In this document: positions 12,385 to 24,289 of the stretch, piece by piece
Layout: every line of letters starts with the position of its first letter
Numbering within the stretch: position 1 is the stretch's first letter
Source: Lentinula raphanica
Taxonomy: Eukaryota; Basidiomycota; Agaricomycetes; Agaricales; Omphalotaceae
DNA: 64,000 nucleotides
NCBI GenBank assembly: GCA_027919835.1
Contig: JANVFP010000007.1
Coordinates: 1,178,001 to 1,242,000, forward strand
Direction of reading: 5' to 3'
Notes under the pieces: generated by a model
The model's input: the letters and a program-made list of their open reading frames with translations, nothing else
What the model was told of the DNA's origin: nothing
Databases searched by the model: none
Position numbers and translations under genes: made by a program

Positions 12385-14010
12385 ATGCCATCTCAAAAGC
12401 GAACAAGCATGCAACCTAAAAAGGCTCAAGCTCTTCAAAAGAAACCTCGAACATCTATTCAAGATGACTCTCAACGCCCCAAGCCCAAAGGACCCATCAT
12501 CTTAAGCTCAAGCTCGGATTCCTCGGATAGATCTAGTAGCGACAGCAGCTCAGACGAGTCTTCTTCTGCTGGATCTCAAGTCTCTCCTCGTACGACGCCT
12601 CCTGAACCTGCACCAGAAAAACGGAAACATATAGTCAAGTCTAAACACGTCGTGTAAGTTTACTGCCAGCTCTAATGTACTTGCTTATGCTTGTGAGTAG
12701 AAAGCGGCGCATAGATCCCATGGACAAAATCGGCCGTTGGGCAGTCTGCTCTATTAGTGCATTTCTCAACATTCCAGCAATCGACGCAGCCAAGTTCGAG
12801 TCGCTCAATGACAATTACGAGTACGTTATTCTTACATTACATTCTACAGATCTAATTCTGCTCACAGGCCCGACGATATGGATCAATCCTTCCTGAAAGC
12901 TTGGGACCAACTTGTAGTCTTAGCACCGGCTCTCGAAGAGTTGTTGAAGAATGCGGATACCGAGAAGGGTCAGATCAAGTACTCTGACGCTCTCAACAAG
13001 GTGAGTCACTCTGCCATGTATTTGTGTAATTCCTCACCACTATTTGCATAGATTTCTCGCAGTGTCTTGAGCGCAAGACAATATCACACAAGTATCATCC
13101 GTCGAGATATCATTGACTGGATGACCTTCGAAGATAACGATCCCCCGCTCGCCAAACTTCCAAAGTCTCTTCGTGGCGTCAATCACCCAGCAACGCGTCG
13201 TCTTATCGTCCCTCAACGTTATTTTGATAAGCTTAACGATCCCAAGTGAGTGTATCTTCAGTTATAGTGCATATATGCTCTCATTTCATCATAGATTCCT
13301 TGAGAAACTCCAAAATGGTACTGTCGCCATTAGAGCAACTGATTGGCCGGCCTTTCTCTACGACCAATGGCAAGTTGACAAAGAGAATATCGAGATCGGT
13401 CTGTTTACAGGCGAACTCCTCTTCAGTGTGCGTTGTTATTTCATTCAATCACACTCTCTTTCTCTTAGTTTTACAGGTCTTTTATGCAATCTTTTTTGGG
13501 ATCGGTTCTGCCACCAGCGGCGACTATCGAAAGAACTCGATCGCGGCACGTAATGGAATGAGAAAGGTAACCGGTAGAAACATTGCCTATGCTGCTATAC
13601 AAGTACGTCCCATTCTTCAAACAGTCGCACTTATCCTTAAACCTCTTCTTTTTAGGCCCGTTTTGCACTTTCCGCAATCGAGAAGTGGAACATAGAAGAT
13701 GCACATTTCGATTATCAAGTCTTCTACAACGAAATTGTCGACTTTTTTGAAGAATTTCCTGAAGACGAGCAGGCGGTTTGGACTCTTGAGTATTGGAACA
13801 AGTAAGTGTTCTCATCGGTGCATTTCATGTCGCTGATTCGCCTTCAGGTGCGTCTTCAACCATAAAGATGGGCTTGCCGGCCTTGAAACCGCTGGTTCAA
13901 CCAGGTCGGAGGATGAATATCTCTCCGACATCGCTGCATCTACCACGATAATCGCGCGCAAGGCAAGAAAGGAACGGAATGCAAAGACTCCAGCAACTGG
14001 TAGTGGTTGA
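12385..14010 (+). CDS. DUF6698 domain protein (429 aa, eight exons)
   Basis: The exons are 12385-12653, 12701-12820, 12868-13000, 13052-13245, 13295-13425, 13469-13602, 13656-13801 and 13848-14010. All introns are 43-55 nt with GT..AG, and the sum is exactly 430 codons. The N-terminus is a basic and Ser-rich tail (SSSSDSSDRSSSDSSSDESS). The core follows the pattern I associate with DUF6698: RYIIRRDIIDW-like (here SIIRRDIIDWMTF), RGVNHPATRRLIVP, FLYDQWQ, GLFTGELLF, YAIFFGIGSA, RNGMRKVTGRNIAYAAIQARFAL with a C-terminal FYNEIVDFF and YWNKCVF. The family is highly expanded in Agaricomycetes and has no known biochemical function. The gene appears intact and sits within the putative insertion 11732-14400. 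Confidence 0.85.
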
Positions 14011-14406
14011 GTACATTGTTTTTTGCTTATGCTCTGTTATGTTTTCGTTTGTTATGTGCTTCTATGCTTGCTATTGATACCTTTGTCCTGCTTTATGTGC
14101 TGTATTCAATGCAATGTGATTTTATTTCATCAAACATATCAAGTAAGGCTTCAGAGATGTAAGAAACATTAGGTATCATAGTAAGACTTGTCATCACTTG
14201 CAAGGATAAGATGCCTTGCAGTCACTTACAAGGACCGTAGGGATTGCAGTGATCGAGACTCTTGCAATGTTTTCTTACGTGCAAGGCTGTCCGAGCCTCG
14301 CGAGGGCATGAAGCTTACAAGGCAGCACAATTCATTGTTACTCATTACATTTTCTGGCCTATTTTGCTGATGTTGCTTATTTACATCAAATCAATCAATC
14401 CAAAAA
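14011..14406. other. spacer 3' of the DUF6698 gene
   Basis: Several cttgcaagg / cttacaagg motifs recur between 14190 and 14320. No gene is seen. The last 30 bases are AT-rich and run into the ankyrin ORF. Confidence 0.4.
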
Positions 14407-15771
14407 GTGGTTGCACAGGCTCTTCATGAACTTTTTGAAAATTGTCTTGCTCTGGAATCATGGAAAAGAGATACATACATGCATCCTTATATACATCAGC
14501 TTCAAGCTCATCTCAATACTCTTGAGACACTAATATGTGAGAGTTTCTCAAAAAGTATAGATACAGACATGAATATTTGGGAAACAATAATTCAGAAGTG
14601 GTGGAAAATTACATCTGAGCATGGTAACCATGTATTACCATCATTATCTAATTCTCTTGGAGAAAAGTGTTTTATAAAAGCATTTCAGAATAACAACCCA
14701 GTTGTTGTTGCAAAGTTGTTGAACTCATATATTGTCAAAGGAAATGCAGGACATCCTGGTGGTATTCAACTTGAAGAAAAAATTATTATAAACATAATTG
14801 ATGCTACAATAGATGAAAATAGCAGCTGGGATGCACTAAAATCATTGATTGCACATAGTGTCAACCTAAAGAATGCACATTATTTATATGCTAGCTGTCT
14901 TTATAGGGCATCATCAAGTGGTAAGGTGAATATAGTTCATGATCTTATTGAAAAGGGTGCAGATGTCAATGCTACAAGAGGTTACTATGGCAATGCATTG
15001 CAAGCAGCTGCATTTGCAGGAGAGTTAGACACTGTGAAATTCTTGGTTGAAAAAAGTGCAGATGTCAATGCTCAAAGTGGTCACTATGGCAATGCATTGC
15101 AAGCAGCTGCATTTAAGGGAGAGTTAGAAATTGTGAAATTCTTGGTTGAAAAAGGTGCAGATGTCAATACTCTAGGTGGTTTATATGGCAATGCATTGCA
15201 AATAGTTGTATATAGCCAAGAGTGGGAAATTATCAAATTCTTGGTTGAAAAAGGTGCAGATGTCAATGCTCAAGTTGGGAGATATGACAATGTATTACGA
15301 GCAGCTGTATATAGGCAAGAGTGGGAAATTGTGAAACTCTTGGTTGAAAAAGGTGCAAATGTCAATACTCAAGGTGGTTTCTATGGCAATGCATTACAAG
15401 CAGCTGCACACCAGGGGGAGTTAGAAATTGTGAAATCCTTAATTGGAAAAGGTGCAAATGTCAATGCTCAAGGTGGTTTCTATGGTGATGCATTGCAAGC
15501 AGCTGCATATTGGGGGAGGTTAGGAACGGTGAAAATCTTGGTTGAAAAAGGTGCAGATGTCAATGCTCAAGGTGGTCGCTTTGGCAATGCATTGCAAGCA
15601 GCTGCATATTGGGGGAGGTTAGAAATTGTGAAATTTTTGGTTGAAAAAGGTGCAGAGGTCAATGCTCATGGTGGTCCATATGGTACTGCATTGCAAGCAG
15701 CTGGCAGATATTGGGATAAATCAACAGGTCCAAGCATAGTAGCTTTTCTAAAGGAAAAAGGTGCCCATTAG
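14407..15771 (+). pseudogene. ankyrin-repeat tail, probably the C-terminal half of the split DUF6535 gene
   Basis: The ORF has no ATG at its start: the first codon in the open frame is GTG, preceded a short way upstream by TGA. A helical leader (VAQALHELFENCLALESW) is followed by about nine ankyrin repeats of 33-34 residues of the form GGxYGNALQAAAxxGELEIVK followed by FLVEKGADVNAQ, and the protein ends at KEKGAH. Ankyrin repeats bind proteins and commonly form the variable sensor end of fungal NLR-like proteins. In-frame continuity with the DUF6535 exon across the insertion suggests the parent was DUF6535 followed by ankyrin repeats. As it stands the fragment has no obvious promoter or start. 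Confidence 0.7.
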
Positions 15772-16331
15772 CAATGTTTAAAAATATATATTATACTGTA
15801 GTCTGTTTGAATATCAGTCCGATACTAATTTACTGTTACTGTTCATTGGAAGATTTTATTCTTTTGCTTGGTAAGAGTTTACACATGAATTTACTGATTA
15901 GCCTGAGTACTGCTTGGTAATGACATCCAATTGCACAAATAATATAATGATACAATACCCAATGTGGAAAATCACCCAAGCCCCCTATCCCTCTCATCAA
16001 TCAACCTATCCCTCACCCTCCTCAAACACTTGCAGAACTCATTTGCCCACCTCCCTTCCCCTTCCCTGTCTCCCCAAAAAGCATCCTTTTCATCCCTATA
16101 AATCACCTCCCTCACCTTCCTCCCCACCACACCCTCAACCAATAATACTGTCTGAACTTCAACTCCAGCACTTTCTCCATCTCCCCAACAAAGATCTCAC
16201 CCCAGTCTGGACGGACATATCAGGCAGTGTTTGCTGCAGAAAGGGGGTACACAGAGGAAGGGGAGGGAGAGATGGTGATACACCCAAAAATAGTCTGTGC
16301 CTAAAATCCTAGAATTTCTGAGATTTTACAA
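15772..16331. other. spacer between ankyrin fragment and foldback element
   Basis: On the minus strand a frame of about 80 codons is open between roughly 15985 and 16220 (containing RKVREVIYRDEKDAFWGD). It is reasonably protein-like but has no recognised domain and no clear start, so I do not call it. Confidence 0.3.
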
Positions 16332-17402
16332 CATCAGGAAAAATGTACTGAGCTCTCAGCCACTAAAAGCTGCTTTCAGGCCTCCTAGAGCCTTTCAAGG
16401 CTTTGGAGCCCCCAAAGCATGCAAAGATACCCCCCAAATCCTAGGCACTCTCAGCCACTTGAAAGGTCTAGGGTATTCGTTGAGGTGCTTTGAGAATCTT
16501 TGGATGTCTTTGAGGATCTTTGAGTGTCTTTGAGTGTCTTTGAGGATCTTTGAGTGTCTTTGAGGATCTTTGAGTGTCTTTGAGGTGCTTTGAGATGCTT
16601 TCAAAAGCAAAAAATATGAATAAAAATCAATTGATTCCTCTTATTTCTATTTTACATCACATTCTATTTCATATTCTTGTATTATGTAATTTCTAATTAT
16701 ATTATATTACATAAGACTTATATAATTACAAGAATTTATAATGTACTAGTTAATTATCAAATTATATAGAGAATCTAATCTACAAATCTCATCTCTAAAG
16801 TCCTTCATTGAGATATGATAACATATACAACATGTAGATATGTAGTTAATATAGCTATATATAAGTTTGGACCATGTGACAAACTTTTTGATTGTACATG
16901 GTTCACGGTGGCAGCCCAAATATATCATTGAAACAAGATCTTGTCAAAGTTGTCAATGGCAGTTTTTGATGCATATATCTTTGAGATTAAGCAAGTTCTG
17001 CAATGCACTTATGTAATTTCCTATCTAGATGATGTTTTCTTCATTTAATTTGATATTAAAAGTTGCTAAAAAGCTCTGCAAAGACTTTCAAAGACTCTCA
17101 AAGATCCTCAAAGATCCTCAAAGATCCTCAAAGACCCTCAAAGATTCTCAAAGCACTTCAAAGCACTACAAAGCAGTTTAGTGACCTGGGTTACCTGGGC
17201 AACCTAGGCCATTGAGGCACTTTCAGAGTCCCTAGGAATTAGCCATTTCTTGAGGTGCTCTCAGATCAAAGTATATTCCTTTGAGGTTGCCTAAAAAATG
17301 CCCATTTTCCTCAGTGCTTTCTAGCTCTCCTAAGCATGTAGGCCCTCTAGAGAGCCTCAAAGATACTCATAGTTGCCTAGGCCTAGAGTGTTTTTCCTGA
17401 TG
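16332..17402. mobile_element. 1.07-kb foldback element of the CATCAGGAAAA family
   Basis: The ends are CATCAGGAAAAATGTACTGA and, inward from the right, CATCAGGAAAAACACTCTAG, flanked on both sides by AA. The left interior has a minisatellite tctttgaggatctttgagtg (16490-16600). The right interior has its complement, caaagatcctcaaagatcc (17060-17170). The spacer is AT-rich. The ends match the 225-bp element at 7297-7521. It carries no protein. Confidence 0.75.
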
Positions 17403-18586
17403 AAGCATTGACAGGTGACATTTCTAGCAAGTCTACAGTACACTGTACACTACATGAATTGTACAGAAAGTTACTGAAAACTCCTACTACCACTATCTCA
17501 AACTTTCCCATGCCTTAAGAGTGGAAAAGCTAGAGCCTTGGAGGCAAATTCAGCAGTAAGTAGAGTAGACTACAAAATACCCTCGTGCACAATCACATCT
17601 ACATCAATACCAGCCTCATTGGTGTAGGGCCCATTCATTATACATCACAAAAGTTGCATGATGATGTGACAAGCTACAATTAGTAGCTCAGGAAGCCTGC
17701 AGAAGGCATCAAGTGATAGAATGATGGAACTGGTTTCAGTGAATACTATGTTCAATGAATTAAGTACTCACAGTGTCTCTGCAGCAACAAACCCCAAGGA
17801 AAAGACAGTGAGAGAATTTTTTGCAAGCAAAGCATCTATTCTAGGAAACAACCCACTACTGGCAAGAGATAATGTCTATAGCATGCTAATGAGGCAACCA
17901 AACTCCCAAAGAAAGACATGGAAACCACATTGAAAGCAGTGAAACATAATGTTACAATACTGAAAAGGCTGGATGAGCAGAAACTGCGACTTACTAGTGG
18001 AAGAGGTCAAGGAATCAGTTGAGTCTTTACTAGCAAAAATGGATAGCAGCAGATACATGTATATCACTCATCCATCCTCATCTGTTGCAGCTTGATAAAC
18101 AAAACGGACTATGAACCTGGGGGTTGGGGGGGTGCTGAGCGTCAGCTCGGATAATCGCAGGAAAGACATGCCGCTTGGGTGGGTGGGATTCTACTAGTTC
18201 ATAGCCCATATGTGTTTCAAGCAACTATAGTTTCAATGCTTGCTGTTATACTAATCAAAATGTACTGAGATTCATTAATGATGTGTTGTAATATATGAAT
18301 GAGGGGGAGTATTGGGAGGGTTGAAGTGAATGTTCAAAATGACTGGTATGAAAGAGTGATTGCCTTTGAGAACCGTTGGTGATAGAGCAGAAAAGAGAGT
18401 GAAATTGTACAATATTGATATCTGACTAATTACTGCGTGCTTGCCGCTCGGCTGGATGTCAATGCTCATGAATCAGCATCTTAGCTATTACGTTCAAATG
18501 TTCATGATATGTATTCTCCAGAACTCTCCAATGATCAAACTTTGTGGAATAAGGGATGTTGTAACAAATCTGCTTGCACTACATCC
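17403..18586. other. intergenic region without a supported gene
   Basis: There is one 70-codon plus-strand ORF at 17721-17933 with no known domain. A short inverted repeat, ggactatgaac (about 18104) / gttcatagccc (about 18200), brackets a G-rich stretch (ggttgggggggtg) and could be a tiny MITE. Nothing else is seen. Confidence 0.35.
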
Positions 18587-19341
18587 TCAGAATATACTCC
18601 ACCCAATCCTTCCCTTCATCCTCCCACTCATCCCAACATATCCCTTCCCAGACACTCCCCCTTGGATCCCCTTTCCTCTTCTGCACCCCATTCCCCCCTC
18701 CCCCTTCTCCACCACCAACATCCTCACCCACCTCTTCACCCCCTCGTCCCTCATCCCCATCTTCCTTGCCAACCCTACACTCCCCTTATTCTTCATATTT
18801 GCCAACCACTGTACCCGCCTGAGCCCCAACCCTCCTTTGTCTGGGATGTTCAATGCATACTGCATAAGGAGCCCGGCAATATGTGATCCAATGTGGGTGT
18901 GTTGGAAGTGGGGAAAGACAAGGACAAAGAGCTCAGTGAGGAGGTTGGAGGGGTCAGTGTGGACGTAGCTGCAGATTCCGGCGGGTGTAGGTGAGTGGGT
19001 GAGTGGATCAGGGTGGGTTTTGTCGAGTCCAATGAAGAGGTTGTTGGATTGGTTGAGGTGGAATAAGTTTTCATAGAAGGTCTGGATGAAGTCTTCAGTT
19101 GATGAGAAGGGTCCGAAGGGGATGTAGTGCCAGCTGGCAGTGTTTGTGGACAAAAGAGTGGGTTCTGCATGGAGAGCTGGCTACAAATCAAAACATGGAT
19201 CAATACATAGGGAAGGCGAGAGAAAGTCAAAGGAACATAGTGGGGCGACTCACAATAAATGGAACTCTCTAGCGTGTCAGGGATGGGGTAGTAAAAGTTA
19301 TCATCTTTGACTGTAGAAAACATAGGTGGGGTGTTCGACAT
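18587..19341 (-). CDS. GNAT-family N-acetyltransferase
   Basis: Exon 1 starts at ATG 19341 (MSNTPPMFSTVKDDNFYYPI) and ends after ESSIY at a GTGAGT donor. One intron follows, with the acceptor near 19172-19168 (two closely spaced AG sites). The main exon then runs to TGA at 18587. Visible family features are HYIPFGPFSSTEDFIQTFYE, FVLVFPHFQHTHIGSHIAGL, GLGLRRVQW and ARKMGMRDEGVKRWVRML, the pattern of fungal RimJ/Acetyltransf_3 proteins that use acetyl-CoA to acetylate small molecules or proteins. The usual hydrophobic strand after ESD is shortened at the exon junction. The C-terminus is Gly/Arg-rich and diverged, so function is not certain. A plus-strand ORF over the same bases is a shadow. Confidence 0.75.
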
Positions 19342-19359
19342 GTGTAGGATGAGATGCAA

Positions 19360-19525
19360 GGTGAGAAGAAAAACAAGTCAGAGTCTGGAGATTTAAAAAA
19401 GATTCATTCGAGTCATTTCATGCGACCGTGGCCGAGCCTTCAGCTCACTCAATTAGGTTTAAGCACATTTCCACTCCTTCCGATTCCCAACTAAGCTGGC
19501 AGTGGATAATCATTAATCAAGCTCA
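19360..19525 (-). repeat. 5' flank of the GNAT gene, duplicated at 29980-30125
   Basis: This promoter-proximal segment shares blocks ttcgagtcattt, ccgagg/ccgagc, agctggca and ggataatca, in the same order and orientation, with 29980-30125. The second copy lies upstream of the deubiquitinase fragment, which is also on the minus strand. Confidence 0.65.
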
Positions 19526-19989
19526 AGCTCAAGTCTTCTGAGTCCTTGTGGTCAGATGTAAGTAAGCAAGAAAGTAAGACCGATCTGTGTATTAATAGCC
19601 TGTGTGATCTTCAAAGATTATCATTCGTTTTTGTATCTGCATTGTGTATGTTGCACAAAGAAGGCTTGAATTGAGATGCAGTCCCTAAAGGCCTCTCTCA
19701 TCCATTCTTCCATTGTCTCACGGCAGCTCATATGTGGGAGCAAGATGGCCCAACAAGCGAGTTAAAGCTCTCTAATGAAAAAGCATTTACGTTTTGACAA
19801 ACAACGACAATGTAGGCAATGAGGTCCATGCAGGACATCAAGTGCTCTCTTATACAACTGAGGGACAGTCGTTGGTCCACATAGAATGTCAATGTCGTAG
19901 GCTAACCGGGCATTGCACGTAATCCACTTTTGCAAATTGGTATCTGATCTATGGATTCAGATCCGATGATGACAATGAAGAGCGACCAC
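19526..19989. other. intergenic region
   Basis: No gene, strong repeat or RNA structure was recognised here. Confidence 0.3.
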
Positions 19990-20520
19990 GTTAACAACGA
20001 AGAACGACACTGCTCCACGGTGGGTTAGATTGGAGGAAATAACAGGGTAGTTGAGTGTATCAGTTGCACCTATTGGAAAGTCGGTAAGTGTGTGTACGAG
20101 AGGAAAGGGAAAGCCATACTTTTGAGAACAAAGGCACATACCAACAAGTTGCACTTGTTTTGATGCTCCTCTCGCGTACTTAATCTCAGCTATGCTCATG
20201 GTCCTAGTTCACTATCCAAACAACACAGTCTCCATATTACACAGAACAGACGACGCGCTTGCTACGAAGGGTCTGGAGATCGAGAACGAGCCTGGTTGAA
20301 TATATCGAGGGTTTGACATTTGAGTTTCAAAGAGGGTGTGGTAGACGTAGGATGGTCTCTTTCAACGTGTTCAGTGCCAGATCTGATTCTTAATTCCATC
20401 TCAGCTTTCTGCATCTACGATAGCTTGACAATGGCTGATGAGCTTTTCTTGTTGTCTTTGTAGGAGTCGGCATTATTGAGGCGTTGGAACGTCGAGTTTT
20501 CTGTTATGAAGCATAACATG
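19990..20520. repeat. dispersed duplication A, copy 2 (empty site for the 225-bp MITE)
   Basis: This matches 6990-7680 without the 7297-7521 insertion and so defines the pre-insertion state. It also contains about 100 bases (20335-20430) that copy 1 lacks. No protein is conserved between the copies. Confidence 0.7.
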
Positions 20521-21101
20521 ACTCATGGCCACCCCCAAAAATCTCTCAAATATTCCCAGCACATCCCCTGATTTTTCCTGATTTTCCTATTATTTTTCTG
20601 TCATTTATTCAGGCCTAAACAACCTCTGCAAGCCTACGCCGAGTCGGTGCTTACTCGGCGTCTCAGCATCCAAACGCAGAAGCGCCGCCTTTACTTTTTT
20701 GCATGGTTAACTCTTCTCATCGCTCTCTTCTCTACCTCCTCCATCCTCGACTCCTCAAGACCGTGGAACCATTGGGACAACGCCAAGGACTTCAAGACAC
20801 GATGGAGGGAGGATCAGGACAATGAGGGACACACTTAGAGGGTTGGAGGCCGCGATGACGCAGCCTATCAACTAAATATATTACGGGTGCGTAATCCATT
20901 CATCGAACGGATTACCTTCACGCTAACGAGGTCCCGTAGGACCATCGTCGACTCGCGTTGACGACACTGGACTCCGGATCTCAACGCCACCATAAACCAT
21001 CGGCCCCGCCCTTCTTTGTATCGCACCCTCGGTACCGACGTGTCAATGTTGTTCTCGGCATTCCTTTTTTCCGCACACCGTTCATTCGACTCGTCTATGT
21101 C
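20521..21101. other. spacer before element 3
   Basis: A 63-codon ORF at 20647-20838 begins with a hydrophobic stretch (FFAWLTLLIALFSTSSIL). It lacks support as a gene. A short inverted repeat, gccgagtcggtgcttactcggc, lies near 20640. Confidence 0.3.
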
Positions 21102-24100
21102 CAGCTGAAGCTGTAAAAACTCCGCGAAGTAGTCCGATAAGTCTCCACCACAGCTTCGCGAAGTAACAGGACTTGCTCTCGAAGCTCAACAATCCCTTCC
21201 GGGTAGGCCAGTAGGGCTCCGGGGGGTGCTCAGCTATTTAATATATTTAATAATATTTAATAATTCTTTTATTATTTAATAGGTATATTATGATAAATCT
21301 ACTTTGCAAAGCTGTACTGCACTTCACGAAGTGACTACGTTTACGGCAATCAAGAAATTAGGTAAATTAGGGTTAGATTACTACGTCATTGATTTCCTTT
21401 CTGGGTTATGATATTTTTGAAAAGAAAAAAGCATAGAATGATATTATTGATCTTGAGGTGCTAAACATGACAGAGGAAACTAAAAATAGCTACAATGAGG
21501 TATTGGCTACCTCAGGCACATCAAAATTGCCTAAAACGGAAATTGGTCCAAAAATAAAACTTGATCTCATCAGATAGCAAAAAATCTGAAATCATAAAGA
21601 AAACCCAAAACATTCAGGGTTGCCTCGTTGGCCCTGAAAATGCAAAAATAAAAAAAATATGCAACAAGTGTAAAAAATGTTATCACTCCAAATCATACTA
21701 AATCTAGGTATATATGATGTACATGCTATTTTTATCACATCTAGTACCCTCAGACACTCAGAATGGCTTATATCATTCAATTTATTGAACTTAACACACT
21801 TGACAATGAAAAAACTCAGAACAGCAGTAATGTACTATATTATACTCAATACACTTAACACACTCGACAATGTAAAACCTCAAAACAGTGTTCATGTGTG
21901 TTATACTTTAAACTCATAATACACTTAACAATGAAAACTTTTGGAACAATACTAATGTATATCATACTCAACACACTTCACAATGAAAAAACTCGGAACA
22001 GTGCTCATGTGTGTTATACTTAATACACTTCATCAATCAGTATAACACACTTCACAATCAAAAACTTGGAGTAGTGTAATCACTCATTATACTTATCACA
22101 CTGAACACACTTCATCAGTAAGTATAACAGACCTATAAAGGGACATTGTTATACTATAACACACATATAACAACGAGTTTTGGGCGCTTATGGGCGCTTA
22201 TTTAGTGTCTTTGAGTCGAAAATCATTAATAACACACTCAATATTTTTTATGTGGCCTTTATATTGTGTCAGAATGTTGTTTATATCATACATTCCTAGA
22301 TACAATTTGGAGAACCAAAAAATACAGCCTATAGCGCTGGATATATGATGATCTTTTATGATTTTACACTGTTTTGTGTAAATCACAGTGCATACATCCA
22401 TGTTATGAAGTCAAACTCCTTTTGGGCAATGAAAGAAAACATCCTACAACCTATTCTATGCTTACTCTGTGTCATAAAGCCAAGAGACTTACAATGGGGA
22501 GTATGACATCTGTAGTTACATGCAAGTATACATATCACCAATATACATGAAATATGTAGATGTATATTACAGAGTCCAATGGTCATGGTGAGTATCTGGA
22601 TCATGTTCATACACTGTTAGTAGACTGTAGGAGTGCTCTCCCCATGAGACAGCTTTGGTATCTATGCAATACATGGACATATGAATTGTCATTTACCTAA
22701 AACTTCACTGTTAAATCATAAAAGATCATGATATAGCCATCCCTACAGGCTGTAATTTTGAGTTCTCTGAATTGCATCTAGGGGAGTATGATGTATACAA
22801 CATCCTGACACAACAGAAAGTCCTCACAAAAATAATTGAGTGAGGTATTAATGAATTTTGACTCAAAAACATCAAATAAGCGCCCATAAGCGCTCAAAAC
22901 TCATTGTAATATGTGTGTTATAGTATAACAATGTCCTATTAAAGGCATGTTATTCTTACTGATGAAGTGTGTTCAGTGTGATACATGTTATGAGTGATTA
23001 CACTACTCTGATTTTTTATTGTTAAGTGTGTTATATTGATTGATGAAGTGTATTAAGTATAACACACATGAGCACTGTTCTGAGTTTTTCCATTGTAAAG
23101 TGTGTTGAGTATTATATACATTAGTATTGCTCTGAGACTTTTCATTGTTAAGTGTATTATGTGTTTTAAGTATAACACACATGAACACTTTTTTGAGGGT
23201 TTTCATTGTTGAGTGTGCTAAGTGTGTTGAGTATGATATACATTAGTATTGTTCCAAGACTTTTCATTGTTAAGTGTATTATGAGTTTTCAGTATAACAC
23301 ACATGAGCACTATTTCGAGGGTTTTCATTGTTGAGTGTGTTAAATATGTTGAGTATGATATACATTAGTATTGTTCCGAGACTTTTCATTGTTAAGTGTA
23401 TTATGTGTTTTAAGTATAACACATATGAACACTGTTTTGAGGTTTTTCATTATTGAGTGTGTTAAGTGTATTGAGTATGATATACATTACTACTGTTCTG
23501 AGTTTTTTCATTAACAAGTGTGTTAAGTTTAATAAGCATTGAGTGTGCTGAATATATTGAATCATATAAGCCATTCTGAGTGTCTGAGGGTACTAGATGT
23601 GATAAAAATAGCATGTACATCATATATACCTAGATTTAGTATGATTTGGAGTGATAACATTTTTTACACTTGTTACATATTTTTTTTTTTTTTGCATTTT
23701 CAGGGCCAACGAGGCAACCCTGAATTTTTTGGATATTTTTTATGATTTTTTCAGATTTTTTGCTATCTGATAAGAACAAGTTTTATTTTCGGACCAATTT
23801 CCTTTTCAGGCAATTTTGATGTGCCTGAGGTAGCCAATACCTCATTGTAGCTATTTTTGGTTTCCTCTGTCATGTTTTAGCACCTCAAGATCAATAATAT
23901 CATTCTATGCTTTTTTCTTTTCAAAAATATCATAACCCAAAAAGGAAATCAATGACATAATGATTTAACCCTAATTTACCTGATTTCATGATTGCCGTAA
24001 ACGTAGTCACTTCGCGAAGTGCAGTACAGCTTTGCAAAGTAGATTTATCATAATATACCTATTAAATAATAAAAATATTATTAAATATTATTAAACATAC

Positions 24101-24239
24101 TAAATAGCCGAGCACCCCCCGGAGCCCTACTGGCCTACCCGGAAGGGTTTTTTAAGCTTCGAGAGTGACTCCTGTTACTTCGCAAAGCTGTGGTAGGACC
24201 TTATCAGATTACTTCGCAAAGTTTCTGCAGCTACGGGTG
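21102..24239. repeat. giant palindromic foldback element 3 (about 3.1 kb, complete)
   Basis: This is a full second copy of the element at 3829-6945 but in inverse orientation. The left end is CAGCTGAAGCTGTAAAAAC, and the right end read inward is CACCCGTAGCTGCAGAAAC. The axis is near 22536. The 122-bp tandem expansion now lies in the right arm (about 23100-23470). It contains the same inner gggcgcttatgggcgcttat motif and no transposase. With element 2 it forms a 3.1-kb inverted repeat pair separated by 14.2 kb. Confidence 0.85.
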
Positions 24240-24289
24240 CCGTCGTAGGAGAAGACAGAGGGCTGTCAGCATTTTGACATTCAACATTC

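Larger units (their letters stand above)
11732..14400. other. putative 2.67-kb insertion carrying the DUF6698 gene
   Basis: The left flank caaaagtg (11724-11731) and the right flank caaaaagtg (14401-14409) look like a slightly mutated 8-bp target duplication. Removing the segment and one flank joins ...LSSAKV to VAQALHELFE in frame. No terminal inverted repeat is visible at the ends, so the mechanism is unknown. The body contains a complete DUF6698 gene with a GC content and codon use richer than the AT-rich flanking exons. Confidence 0.5.

Noticed and set aside
18441..18968. A 175-codon plus-strand ORF, Pro/Ser/Thr-rich
   Set aside because: It is antisense to the GNAT acetyltransferase exon, whose motifs are clear on the minus strand.
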